Shown here: positions 34,822 to 43,185 of the stretch, piece after piece
Layout of the letters: every line of letters begins with the position of its first letter
Numbering within the stretch: the stretch's first letter is position 1
DNA from: Mesorhizobium sp. M1E.F.Ca.ET.045.02.1.1
Lineage (GTDB): Bacteria > Pseudomonadota > Alphaproteobacteria > Rhizobiales > Rhizobiaceae
Reading direction: 5' to 3'
Assembly: GCF_003952485.1 (NCBI RefSeq)
Contig: NZ_CP034447.1
Span: forward strand, 2,542,001-2,606,000
DNA: 64,000 bases
The notes under the pieces: generated by a model
What the model was told of the DNA's origin: nothing
The model's input: only the letters and a program-made list of their open reading frames with translations
Database searches by the model: none
Translations under genes and position numbers: made by a program

Positions 34822-35478
34822 TCACATCGGCCCCAACCAGGTCTTGATCAAAACCGCCGCTTCCGTGCGATTTCGAACCCCCAGCTCCCGCATGATCGCG
34901 GCGGCATGAATCTTCGTCGTCGCCTCGGCGATATCGAGATCTCGCGCGATTTCCTTGTTCGAGTATCCTTCAGCCATCAGCCTCAGAACATCCTTCTGTC
35001 GCGACGTGAGCCTTTCCAGGGCGCCGGCACCGGCACTGTTCCCGTGCGGGATCTCCAACATGTGCTCTCGGCTCCCGGAGTTCCGGGACAGCAGCGCCGG
35101 CACGTAGATTCGACCTGAGAGGATTTCCTTGACCGCCAGCACGACCTCCTCATCGCTCTGCGATTTCACGATATAACCGTGCAGCCCCACCGAGAGAGCG
35201 GTCAGTATTTCGGATCGTGAATCGTTTCCGGAAACAATCGCAAACCGTGTGTCCGGATAGGTCGCCAGGACGTCGCCAAGCACTTCTTGAGTGAAGAGCC
35301 CCGGCATGTTGAGGTCAAGCATCGCGAGGCTGACGGGCTTGTGTTCGGCAAGAAGGCCAACGACGGCATCGAAACACGTCGCCTCAAAGATATCGACGCC
35401 ATCAATGCCGGCGGTCAAAGCCAACCGCAGGCCACGCCGGTAGAGGCCGTGATCATCGGCGATGACGATCTTGTACAT
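34822..35478 (-). CDS. NarL/FixJ-type response regulator
   Basis: 218 aa. Receiver domain at 1-115 with acidic pair DD8-9, phospho-acceptor Asp55 (LAMLDLNMPG) and Lys104 (YIVKSQ). The LuxR-type output domain at the C-terminus has LTSRQKDVLRLMAEGYSNKEIA and ATTKIHAAAIMRELG. ATG 35478 starts the receiver correctly. The convergent HWE kinase may be its partner, though HWE kinases also use other regulators. Confidence 0.9.
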   Translation of the reverse strand: MYKIVIADDHGLYRRGLRLALTAGIDGVDIFEATCFDAVVGLLAEHKPVSLAMLDLNMPGLFTQEVLGDVLATYPDTRFAIVSGNDSRSEILTALSVGLHGYIVKSQSDEEVVLAVKEILSGRIYVPALLSRNSGSREHMLEIPHGNSAGAGALERLTSRQKDVLRLMAEGYSNKEIARDLDIAEATTKIHAAAIMRELGVRNRTEAAVLIKTWLGPM

Positions 35479-35935
35479 TTTACCCCAACGCACACACTGC
35501 CCATTGGGGGGCTAACGGCAATCGCCCAGAGCGTTGTTCTGCCCAATACGAATTCTGAGGCGATCCATAACCTGTGGTTAGCCGGTCCCCAACAATGCCC
35601 GCTTCACACTCAATCGCCAGTCTGATGTACCCATCCGGCGGCAGAAAAGCTTACTCCCCGTTTACCATGATTCAAGTCGGACCTTGGTCCGTCGGTGCCT
35701 GCGGGCGGACGAGCTTGGACGCCGAGCGACAAGTCTCGCCATCCGGGCTCCAATCCGTGCAGCTTTGAGCAGCGTCCGGAGCGCCATTCGAACGCACGAC
35801 GACAGGCCACCGGCCACGGCGTAATTTCCCGGCCATGAAGTCGAGGCATGTCCGGCAGGCCATCGGTCGCGTTCATCCTGCCGGACGATAGGGTTGATCA
35901 TTGGTCGTGTCGGCCGAGTACGCACGGAGGATCGT
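35479..35935. other. Gap of about 450 bp without a supportable gene
   Basis: Several short frames exist on both strands but none shows family features or a good start. It must contain the promoter of the response regulator (minus) and of the nucleotidyltransferase operon (plus). I see no repeat of families A or B here. Confidence 0.4.
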
Positions 35936-36658
35936 ATGAAAGCGGTTATTCAATGCGGTGGAATGGGTACGCGGCTTCGGCCATTCACATCGGTATTGCC
36001 CAAACCTCTGATGCCGATCGGCGCCCGGCCGGTGCTTGAATTGCTGCTGAAATGGCTGCGGCGCAACGGCATCGAAAACGTCTATGTCACAACCGGCTAC
36101 CTCGGCCATCTGATCCGCAGTGTCTGCGGCGACGGTTCGCAATGGAACCTCAAGATCCGCTACACCCAGGAGATGGAACCGCTCGGGACCATCGGCCCGC
36201 TCTCCTTGATCAGGGACGAACTGGATGAACCGTTTCTTGTCCTCAACGGCGACGTGCTCACCGACCTGAGCCTCAGTCGGTTCGTGGCGACGCACAAGGC
36301 GCACAACGATTTGGTCACGATCGCGACCGCTTCGCGTATCACCAAGATGGATTTCGGCGTCATCGACGAGGTCAACGACACAGTCCGGGTGTTCCGCGAG
36401 AAGCCTGCGCTCTCGCACCTGGTAAGCATGGGAATATATTGCATGAATCCAGGCGTTCTGCAGTTCATTCCATCGGGCATCCCCTTCGGGTTCGATGATC
36501 TCATGCTGCAAATGCTTCAAGATGGACAGGTCGTGCACGTCTACAAGCACGAAGGTCTCTGGCTGGACATCGGCCGCGTCGAGGATTTTCAGAAAGCGCA
36601 GGCGACATCCTGGGAGGAGCAGTCGGCATCCATCGAGGTCGCCGCCGCCGCGGCGTGA
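35936..36658 (+). CDS. Sugar-phosphate nucleotidyltransferase
   Basis: 240 aa. The N-terminal IQCGGMGTRLRPFT is the nucleotide-binding signature, LPKPLMPIGARPVLE the substrate loop, and FLVLNGDVLTD the metal-binding Asp motif. It makes an NDP-sugar from a sugar-1-phosphate. GGAGG lies 5 nt before ATG 35936. First gene of a plus-strand operon with aminotransferase, phosphoglycosyl transferase and 4,6-dehydratase, so it likely supplies the activated precursor for the first sugar. Shorter than GalU/RmlA relatives, matching the GlmU-less RmlA-like group. Confidence 0.88.
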   Translation: MKAVIQCGGMGTRLRPFTSVLPKPLMPIGARPVLELLLKWLRRNGIENVYVTTGYLGHLIRSVCGDGSQWNLKIRYTQEMEPLGTIGPLSLIRDELDEPFLVLNGDVLTDLSLSRFVATHKAHNDLVTIATASRITKMDFGVIDEVNDTVRVFREKPALSHLVSMGIYCMNPGVLQFIPSGIPFGFDDLMLQMLQDGQVVHVYKHEGLWLDIGRVEDFQKAQATSWEEQSASIEVAAAAA

Positions 36659-36700
36659 AGGCGCTTATCGACACACGTGAAAAATCACCGGGAGGTTGGG

Positions 36701-37837
36701 ATGCTCTTGGTCAGTGCCCCCGTGCTGGGTGTACCAGAGAAGGCTGCTTTATCCAAAGTGATTGACAGCGGCTGGCTGACGATGGGCGAGCGTGTTCGAG
36801 CGTTTGAAGAGGCATTCGCCGCAATGCACGGCGTCGAAGACTGCGTCGCGGTGAACTCCTGCACCGCAGCGCTTCACCTGATCCTCTACGGACTTGGGAT
36901 TGGACCCGGTGACGAGGTCCTGGTGCCTTCATTGACTTTCGTGGCGACCGTGAACGCGGTCCTTTATGTCGGTGCCACGCCAGTCTTCGTCGACATAGAA
37001 TCCGAAGACGTGCCGCTGATGTCGGTCGCGGAAGCGGAGGCGCGCTGCACGCCCCGCACCCGGGCCGTGATCCTCGTCCATTTTGCAGGTTATCTTGCCA
37101 ACAAGGAAGAATGGCAGACATTCGCAAACGTACGAGGCCTCTACATCATCGAGGACGCCGCGCATGCTCCCGGACTGAAGGAGGTGGGCACGTTTGGTGC
37201 CGGAGCGGCATTCAGCTTCTATGGCAACAAGAACATGACCACCGCCGAAGGTGGGGCGGTCGTCACGAGGGACCCCAACCTGCGTGAGACGATCCGCCAG
37301 GCCCGTGGGCACGGCATGACCACCGGAACCCGCCAGAGATTGAACAGCCGCACGCCGCAATATGACGTGACCATGCTGGGCTTCAACTACCGCATGGATG
37401 AAATGAGGGCCGCGATCGGTTTGGTTCAGCTGCGCAATCTGCAGGAGTGGAATGAGGTCAGGCGCATCCTCGTTGTGCTGTATCGGCGCCTTATCGCCAT
37501 GCGCTGTCCGACCGTGACGATCCCGTTTTGCGAACCTCGCACCTCCGCCTATCACATCATGCCGATCCTCTTGCCTCGCTACGTCAACAGGCAAGATGTC
37601 ATCGACGAGCTGCGTGCGCAGGGCATACAGACCACAATCCACTATCCTCCCGTGCATCAAATGACGCTGTATCGGGAGCGTTACCCAGGGGTCCACCTAC
37701 CGCGTACCGAGGATTTCGCCGAGCGTGAGCTGACCATTCCACTCCATCCGCAGATCACATCTCCCGTCGCGGAGGCGGTCGTGGATGCCCTGGCATCAGC
37801 CCTCAATGGCGGCGCTCGGGCGGGGGCCGTCGCATGA
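36701..37837 (+). CDS. DegT/DnrJ/EryC1/StrS sugar aminotransferase
   Basis: 378 aa PLP enzyme. The active-site Lys is in FSFYGNKNMTTAEGG, with the preceding IIEDAAHAPG Asp that contacts PLP and NSCTAALHLILY near the N-terminus. It transfers an amino group to a keto-sugar nucleotide, the keto sugar presumably coming from the 4,6-dehydratase at 38575. ATG 36701 has GGAGG 5 nt upstream; GTG 36677 lacks one. The stop overlaps the next gene (ATGA at 37834). Confidence 0.9.
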   Translation: MLLVSAPVLGVPEKAALSKVIDSGWLTMGERVRAFEEAFAAMHGVEDCVAVNSCTAALHLILYGLGIGPGDEVLVPSLTFVATVNAVLYVGATPVFVDIESEDVPLMSVAEAEARCTPRTRAVILVHFAGYLANKEEWQTFANVRGLYIIEDAAHAPGLKEVGTFGAGAAFSFYGNKNMTTAEGGAVVTRDPNLRETIRQARGHGMTTGTRQRLNSRTPQYDVTMLGFNYRMDEMRAAIGLVQLRNLQEWNEVRRILVVLYRRLIAMRCPTVTIPFCEPRTSAYHIMPILLPRYVNRQDVIDELRAQGIQTTIHYPPVHQMTLYRERYPGVHLPRTEDFAERELTIPLHPQITSPVAEAVVDALASALNGGARAGAVA

Positions 37838-38508
37838 ATGCATTCGACCTGCCCATTCACCGGCCTGCAATGACACGCGCGCGCCACGGATTCGGCAGGC
37901 GCGCGATGGATATCATTGCCGCGTCCGTCGGCATCGTCGTCCTATCCCCGCTGATGCTGACAATTGCGCTCGTGCTGCTGCTCGAAGGCGGCCGGCCTGT
38001 GCTTTTCGTGCAGCCCCGCATAGGCGCCGGCGGCCGGCTCTTCCATATGTACAAGTTTCGAAAATTCGATCCGCGCTGCGATTCCGGCGGCCTCGCGCTG
38101 ACCCTCGACAATGACCTGCGCATGACCGCTGTGGGCAGGATCCTCGCCCTCACCAAGTTCGATGAACTGCCGCAGTTGTGGAACGTCCTGAAAGGCGAAA
38201 TGGCAATAGTCGGTCCGAGGCCGGAGAGCCTCGCTTTCGCCGAGTGTTTCAGGGACGGCTATGAAGCCGTTCTGCAATATAAGCCAGGATTGCTCGGCCC
38301 TGCTCAAATCATGTTCCGCCGCGAGGCCCTTTTCTATCCTCGCGGCATAGAGCCGACGCTTTTCTACAAGGAAGTCCTGTTCCCGGCAAAAGCCAGGATA
38401 GATCTCTCCTACTATGGCCGGCGAACGATGGCGTCGGACGCTGCACTCGTCATCCGCGGTGTCTTCGTTCTTCTTGGCCTTGGCTTGTCGCGTTCAATGG
38501 ATAGGTGA
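37834..38508 (+). CDS. Initiating phosphoglycosyl transferase (bacterial sugar transferase, PglC/WcaJ core)
   Basis: 224 aa, a minimal monotopic phosphoglycosyl transferase. The membrane re-entrant segment is RAMDIIAASVGIVVLSPLML, followed by the MYKFRKFD motif and the catalytic Asp-Glu dyad in TKFDELPQLWNVLKGEMAIVGPRPE. It transfers sugar-1-phosphate to undecaprenyl phosphate, starting the repeat unit. It lacks the extra N-terminal helices of WbaP/WcaJ, so it resembles the PglC size class. Coupled to the aminotransferase gene by ATGA overlap. Confidence 0.9.
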   Translation: MNAFDLPIHRPAMTRARHGFGRRAMDIIAASVGIVVLSPLMLTIALVLLLEGGRPVLFVQPRIGAGGRLFHMYKFRKFDPRCDSGGLALTLDNDLRMTAVGRILALTKFDELPQLWNVLKGEMAIVGPRPESLAFAECFRDGYEAVLQYKPGLLGPAQIMFRREALFYPRGIEPTLFYKEVLFPAKARIDLSYYGRRTMASDAALVIRGVFVLLGLGLSRSMDR

Positions 38509-38574
38509 GCGTTTCGCATGGTCGTCAGCGGCATTCGCAAGTCAGCGCTTGGGTGATGCGAGGGTTATATAGTC

Positions 38575-39579
38575 ATGACCTACGAGGGAAAGAGAGTCCT
38601 GGTCACGGGCGCGGATGGATTCATCGGATCGCACCTGACCGAAGCGCTGGTTCGCGGCGGCGCTGACGTGACCGCATTGGCCCTCTATAACTCGTTCGAC
38701 AGTCACGGGTGGCTGGATGATCTGCCGGACGATATCCGAAATCAGCTGAAACTCCTGCGCGGCGACGTTCGCGACAGCGCGTTCCTGAACAGGATCGTGC
38801 GTGGCCAAGCCGTTGTCTTTCATCTCGCGGCACTGATCGCCATTCCATATTCCTATGCGGCTGCCCAGTCATATGTGGAGACCAACGTTATGGGCACCGT
38901 CAACGTCCTGGAGGCGGCGCGCCAGTGGGACACCGAGCGTGTCGTGCACACCTCCACCAGCGAGGTCTACGGCACCGCCCTCAGCATGCCGATCAGCGAA
39001 TCCCACCCGCTGCAGGGACAATCGCCATACTCGGCCTCCAAGATCGGAGCCGACATGATGGCGGAGTCCTATGCTCGATCCTTCGGCGTGCCCGTCGTCG
39101 TGCTGCGTCCCTTCAACACGTTCGGACCGCGACAGAGCGAACGGGCAATCGTGCCGACGATCATCAGGCAGGCCCTCGACCCGAAATGCCCAGCCATCAT
39201 GGTGGGTGATACCAGCCCGGTCCGCGACCTCACCTTCGTCGAGGACACCGCGGCGGCCTTCCTCGCAGCCGGCTCGGCCGAACTCGAATTCGGCCATGCC
39301 TACAATGCCGGAAGCCAACGTGCGGTGACTATATCGGACGTGTTGGACCTGGTGCTCGACTTGAGCGGCTCCAACAAGCCGGTTCATCGCGACGAAGGGC
39401 GGCTGCGGCCGCAGAATTCCGAGGTCCGGGCGCTGCTGGCGGATTCGTCCCGGCTTGAGACCGCAACGGGATGGAGGGCGCAGACCGGTCTTCGCGAAGG
39501 CTTGGGCCGAACCATTGCGTGGTGGCGGACACGCCTCCGCGCGGGCCTTGTACGTCATGAGATGGGTTACATGACATGA
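38575..39579 (+). CDS. NAD-dependent sugar-nucleotide 4,6-dehydratase (LegB-like SDR)
   Basis: 334 aa extended SDR. The Rossmann motif is VLVTGADGFIGSHLTEAL, the catalytic residues lie in STSEVYG and YSASKIGAD (YxxxK). VFHLAALIAIPYSYAAAQSYVETN is typical of LegB-type UDP-GlcNAc 4,6-dehydratases. It would make the 4-keto-6-deoxy sugar that the nearby aminotransferase aminates. The stop overlaps the start of the beta-propeller gene. Confidence 0.87.
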   Translation: MTYEGKRVLVTGADGFIGSHLTEALVRGGADVTALALYNSFDSHGWLDDLPDDIRNQLKLLRGDVRDSAFLNRIVRGQAVVFHLAALIAIPYSYAAAQSYVETNVMGTVNVLEAARQWDTERVVHTSTSEVYGTALSMPISESHPLQGQSPYSASKIGADMMAESYARSFGVPVVVLRPFNTFGPRQSERAIVPTIIRQALDPKCPAIMVGDTSPVRDLTFVEDTAAAFLAAGSAELEFGHAYNAGSQRAVTISDVLDLVLDLSGSNKPVHRDEGRLRPQNSEVRALLADSSRLETATGWRAQTGLREGLGRTIAWWRTRLRAGLVRHEMGYMT

Positions 39580-40844
39580 GGCTTCCCCCGCTTGTTGCCG
39601 TGTTGCTGCTGGTTTGCGTTGCCGCGCTGCTGAACCTGCGGACGGCCGGCGGTCAAGGAAGCAACACATCCACCGGCTTCGTGGCGCCCGTGGGGATGGA
39701 TCTGCCTGACTATCTTCGCCCAGCGACCGACCCGGCCTTCGGCACAAGCTTCGTTCGCATAACCAAGCCCGGGGTTCTTGGAAATGGTGTCGTTTGCGGT
39801 CCCAAATATTGCAGCCATCGCTATTCGAGCGCTCAAGCCTGGAACGCAGACCAGACATTGCTCCTCCTCGACAACGGCTGCAATGGAATGTGCTTTCTCG
39901 ACGGGCATACCTATGTGGCGCTGTTCAGTCGTAAGAGAGGGGGAGAGTGCGAGTGGCACCCTCGAAACGCCGAGCTGATGATCTGCGTTCAAGGCCGGAC
40001 GATTTCGACCTGGGCACCACGGACGAACCAGGAAGAGATCCTGTTCACCTCCACGGCGTATCACGATCTGCGATTCGGCCCATCGAAGGGCAATCCCAGC
40101 CGGGACGGTAGCCGCATCGCGGTCCGGGCGGTCCGCAAGGACGGCACGGACGTTGTTTTCGCCTATGATCTGAACCAGCGGCTGAAATTCCCAGACATCG
40201 ACCTTGCTCAGGTTCCCGGAACGACCAGTTCCTGCACGATCTCCCCGCTCGGAGCGTATATCCTGTGCTTCCAGAACCTGGTGGACGGTACCGAGCAAAG
40301 AGCGATTTTCGCGGTTGACGGCACCTTGCGGCAGAGATGGACGGACCATCATCGGCCCGGTCACGGGGATCTGACGGTCGACGAGGACGGCAGCGAAGTC
40401 TATGTCGGCATCAGCAAATCCAGTCCAGACAAGTTCCAGATCATCAAGCGCAGGCTTTCGGACGGGAAGGCGACTTCGCTTACAGCTTACGGCCAGGCGG
40501 AACATGCATCGACCCGCGCCCTGGCCAGGGGCGATTGGGTATTCCTGAGCTATGGCGGCGATCCGGACGAGGTCTCGGCCAATCCGGGCTGGGCTCCCTA
40601 TGCGCGAGAAGTCATCGCGCTCCGCATCGATGGCAGGGGCGCCATCCGTCGTATCGTGCAGACGCGAAACCCTCCCTCCGACTATTGGAGCGAGACGCAT
40701 GCCTCGCCTTCTCCGGATGGCTCCCAGGTGATCTGGTCGAGCAACTGGGGCACGCCGGGCGGCCCGGTCTACGAGTTCGTCGCGCGCCTCGACTGGGGCG
40801 AACAACAAAATCCGAAGGAGGTTGTTGCCAATGACCGACCTTAG
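39576..40844 (+). CDS. Secreted beta-propeller protein, possibly polysaccharide lyase-like
   Basis: 422 aa. A Sec signal peptide (MRLPPLVAVLLLVCVAALLNLRTAGG) precedes repeated WD/PD40-like strands. Segments such as HDLRFGPSKGNPSRDGSRIA, DHHRPGHGDLTVDEDGSEVY and HASPSPDGSQVIWSSNWG recall the histidine-bearing propellers of oligogalacturonate lyase-type enzymes. Several paired cysteines (CGPKYCS, NGCNGMC) may form disulfides in the periplasm. I do not recognise a named family. It is in the operon between the dehydratase and the export protein, so a role in trimming or handling the polymer is inference. Confidence 0.7.
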   Translation: MRLPPLVAVLLLVCVAALLNLRTAGGQGSNTSTGFVAPVGMDLPDYLRPATDPAFGTSFVRITKPGVLGNGVVCGPKYCSHRYSSAQAWNADQTLLLLDNGCNGMCFLDGHTYVALFSRKRGGECEWHPRNAELMICVQGRTISTWAPRTNQEEILFTSTAYHDLRFGPSKGNPSRDGSRIAVRAVRKDGTDVVFAYDLNQRLKFPDIDLAQVPGTTSSCTISPLGAYILCFQNLVDGTEQRAIFAVDGTLRQRWTDHHRPGHGDLTVDEDGSEVYVGISKSSPDKFQIIKRRLSDGKATSLTAYGQAEHASTRALARGDWVFLSYGGDPDEVSANPGWAPYAREVIALRIDGRGAIRRIVQTRNPPSDYWSETHASPSPDGSQVIWSSNWGTPGGPVYEFVARLDWGEQQNPKEVVANDRP

Positions 40845-42093
40845 CCGGTTCTTCCTTGCGGTTCTTGCGGTCCTGGGCACCGCGCCGATGGCTGCCGCGG
40901 CCGATACATCGAGCGCCTACCGGATTTCACCGGGCGATACGGTCGAGATCGGGATAACCTCCATTCCCGACCGGACCCAGCGCGCGGTTGTCCAGATGGA
41001 CGGCACGATCGTGCTTCCCGATGCCGGCGCGGTCTCGGTCGGCGGTCTGACGCCGCCCGAATTGCAGGCGCGCATGCAAACGATTCTGCCGACCAAGATC
41101 TTTCACATCCGCATGTCCGACGGCCGCGAACAGATGGCGGTCGTCAGGCCGAGCGACGTGACGGCGATCATCGCCGAGTATCGTCCCATCTATGTAACCG
41201 GCGATGTGCTTACACCGGGACAGCAGGCCTATCGTCCGCTCATGACCGTACGACAGGCGATCGCGGTGGCTGGCGGTTTCAGCCTCCTGCGGGCGCGGGG
41301 CAACCAGGCAGGACCGGATCCGACGGATCTCCGACGCGACTATGAGATGATCTGGGGAGAATACACCAGGGACTACTTCCACAGCGCGCGCCTGCGTGCC
41401 GAACTCGACAAACAGGCAAGCTTCGACATGCAGCCTCCGCAAGGATCGCCCCTTTCTCCCGCGCTCGCTGCGGGAATAGCGAAAGCCGAAGCGGAAGCGC
41501 TCAAGCTCTCCCTGGACAATTTCCAGCAAGAGCAGAGCTTTGTCGAAAAAGGCGCCAAGGATGCCGCCACGCAGGTCGAAGCGCTGCTGAAGCGCGCGCA
41601 GGATGAAGCGGACGGAGTGAAGGCCGATGAGGACGACCTGGAGCAGGTCACCAAGCTGTTCAAGGCCGGGAATCTGACGAACAACCGGCTCGCCGATGTT
41701 CGGCGCGCTGTCCTGCTTTCGTCCAGCCGGGCGCTGGAAACATCGGTCGAGCTCATGAGAACGCGGCGCCAGCAGGATGATTTTGCCAGGCAGCTCGAGC
41801 GCAACGAGAACCAAAGGCGTATCGGTTTGCTGAACGAATTGCGGGACACCGAGGTCCGGCTGGCCGACATCGGCACAAGACTTCGCGCCGCGAGCCAAAA
41901 GCTGCAGCCCCAGGGCGCAACCGCCGCGCCTTTGTCGATCGCCGGCGAAACCGTCAGGGCTCAGATGACGGTCATTCGCAAGATCGATGGGCAATGGCGC
42001 AAGGAACCTGCCGACGAAGACGCCGATGTGTCGCCTGGCGATACGATCGAGGTCAAGTTCAGCAGTGAACTCGAAAGCGCGGCGGTCCAGTAG
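40831..42093 (+). CDS. Polysaccharide export protein (OPX family, ExoF-like)
   Basis: 420 aa. Signal peptide (FFLAVLAVLGTAPMAAAAD), then the polysaccharide export domain YRISPGDTVEIGITSIPDRT and SLBB-like IYVTGDVLTPGQQAYRPLMTVRQAIAVAGG. The second half from about residue 190 is a long coiled coil, as in rhizobial ExoF proteins, ending in an SPGDTIEVKF strand. No lipobox Cys is seen, so it is probably periplasmic rather than a Wza lipoprotein. AAGGAGG precedes ATG 40831. Confidence 0.87.
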   Translation: MTDLSRFFLAVLAVLGTAPMAAAADTSSAYRISPGDTVEIGITSIPDRTQRAVVQMDGTIVLPDAGAVSVGGLTPPELQARMQTILPTKIFHIRMSDGREQMAVVRPSDVTAIIAEYRPIYVTGDVLTPGQQAYRPLMTVRQAIAVAGGFSLLRARGNQAGPDPTDLRRDYEMIWGEYTRDYFHSARLRAELDKQASFDMQPPQGSPLSPALAAGIAKAEAEALKLSLDNFQQEQSFVEKGAKDAATQVEALLKRAQDEADGVKADEDDLEQVTKLFKAGNLTNNRLADVRRAVLLSSSRALETSVELMRTRRQQDDFARQLERNENQRRIGLLNELRDTEVRLADIGTRLRAASQKLQPQGATAAPLSIAGETVRAQMTVIRKIDGQWRKEPADEDADVSPGDTIEVKFSSELESAAVQ

Positions 42094-42124
42094 GCTGTCG
42101 CTTCCGCAGCAACCGACCAACTCG

Positions 42125-42838
42125 ATGTCTTTACGAGTGCAAGCCTTGAGCCAAGATATCAGCGTTACCGACGCCTACAGCAAAGGCAGCACGGCCTTCA
42201 TGGGAATGGAGATGCTCGTCGCTCCCGGCTCACTGGTCCCGAGACCGGAGACCGAACTGCTTGGCACGACCGCGGTCGATGTCTTGCATCGAATGAACCT
42301 GCCGGCGCCGCGCGTCGTCGACATGTGCTGCGGCGCAGGCAATCTCGCCTGCGCCATCGCGCATCATGTTCCGGCCGCGAAGGTCTGGGCCAGCGATCTT
42401 ACCGATGCGTGTGTCGAGGCAACACACCGCAATATCGTCCACCATGGGCTGGTCGGCAGGGTATCGGTCCTGAAGGGCGATTTGTTCGAAGCTCTATCCG
42501 CTTTGCTACATCAGGGCACGATCGACCTCATCGTGTGCAATCCGCCCTATATCTCGGAGAAACGGCTTGAAGGCGATCGCTCCCATCTGGTCGCTCTCGA
42601 GCCGCGCGAGGCTTTCGCGGCCGGGCCTTACGGCATCGCTATCCACATGCGCGTGGTGAAGGATGCCCTGCGGTATCTGCGGCCCGGCGGCGCCCTGCTG
42701 TTCGAGGTCGGCCTCGGTCAGGACCGCCAGGTCGCAAGCCTGATGGAGCGCAGCAGGGGCTACGAGGATATCGCCGCCGTCACCAACCTCGCCGGCGAGG
42801 CGCGCGTCGTGCTCGGATATGCAAAGCCGCAGCCCTGA
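42125..42838 (+). CDS. PrmC/HemK-like N-methyltransferase (N-terminal domain lacking)
   Basis: 237 aa. The SAM-binding core has VVDMCCGAGNLACAIAHHVP and the NPPY motif is present as IVCNPPYISEKRL, followed by EPREAFAAGPYG, as in protein-glutamine N5-methyltransferases. The N-terminal helical domain of PrmC is reduced, and the usual housekeeping prmC is not linked to such loci. LVPRPETELL keeps the RPETE signature. ATG 42125 is used. It ends the plus-strand polysaccharide operon, convergent with the ACP gene. Confidence 0.8.
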   Translation: MSLRVQALSQDISVTDAYSKGSTAFMGMEMLVAPGSLVPRPETELLGTTAVDVLHRMNLPAPRVVDMCCGAGNLACAIAHHVPAAKVWASDLTDACVEATHRNIVHHGLVGRVSVLKGDLFEALSALLHQGTIDLIVCNPPYISEKRLEGDRSHLVALEPREAFAAGPYGIAIHMRVVKDALRYLRPGGALLFEVGLGQDRQVASLMERSRGYEDIAAVTNLAGEARVVLGYAKPQP

Positions 42839-42856
42839 GCAACTGGCAGGTCGGCT

Positions 42857-43132
42857 TCACCCCCTCTTTCGGGCGATGAACTGCGCTATTCCCTGGATGG
42901 AATCGAGGTTCTCAGGGAGGAGCTCACTGTCTTCGACGATGATGCCAAAGGTCTCTTCGATGAAGCCGATGACCTCGAGCACCCCGGTGGAATCGACGAT
43001 GCCCTGATCGAGCAGCGATTCCGTGGCGCTGAGAGATTTCACGTCGGCGACGTAGAAGTTCGAGGCCAGGAAATCCCGAATTTGTTTCGTGTAAACGTCG
43101 CCCGCGGGCTTGGTTGCCAAAATCGAATCCAT
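42857..43132 (-). CDS. Acyl carrier protein
   Basis: 91 aa. The phosphopantetheine site is Ser48 in LLDQGIVDSTGVLEVIGFIEE, followed by FGIIVEDSELLPENLDSI. GGAGGG lies 8 nt before ATG 43132. It is the last gene of the minus-strand operon and should be loaded by the AMP-ligase encoded just upstream. It is a stand-alone carrier, distinct from fatty-acid AcpP by its DSTG rather than DSLD site. Confidence 0.88.
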   Translation of the reverse strand: MDSILATKPAGDVYTKQIRDFLASNFYVADVKSLSATESLLDQGIVDSTGVLEVIGFIEETFGIIVEDSELLPENLDSIQGIAQFIARKRG

Positions 43133-43185
43133 CCAATCCACCCTCCGATAAAAAGACAAATGCGATCCGCGCCGTTCAACAGGCG

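Noticed and set aside
35610..35876. Minus-strand frame of 88 codons upstream of the nucleotidyltransferase
   Set aside because: No family motif, no ribosome site, and overlapping frames of similar length exist on both strands as expected at high GC.
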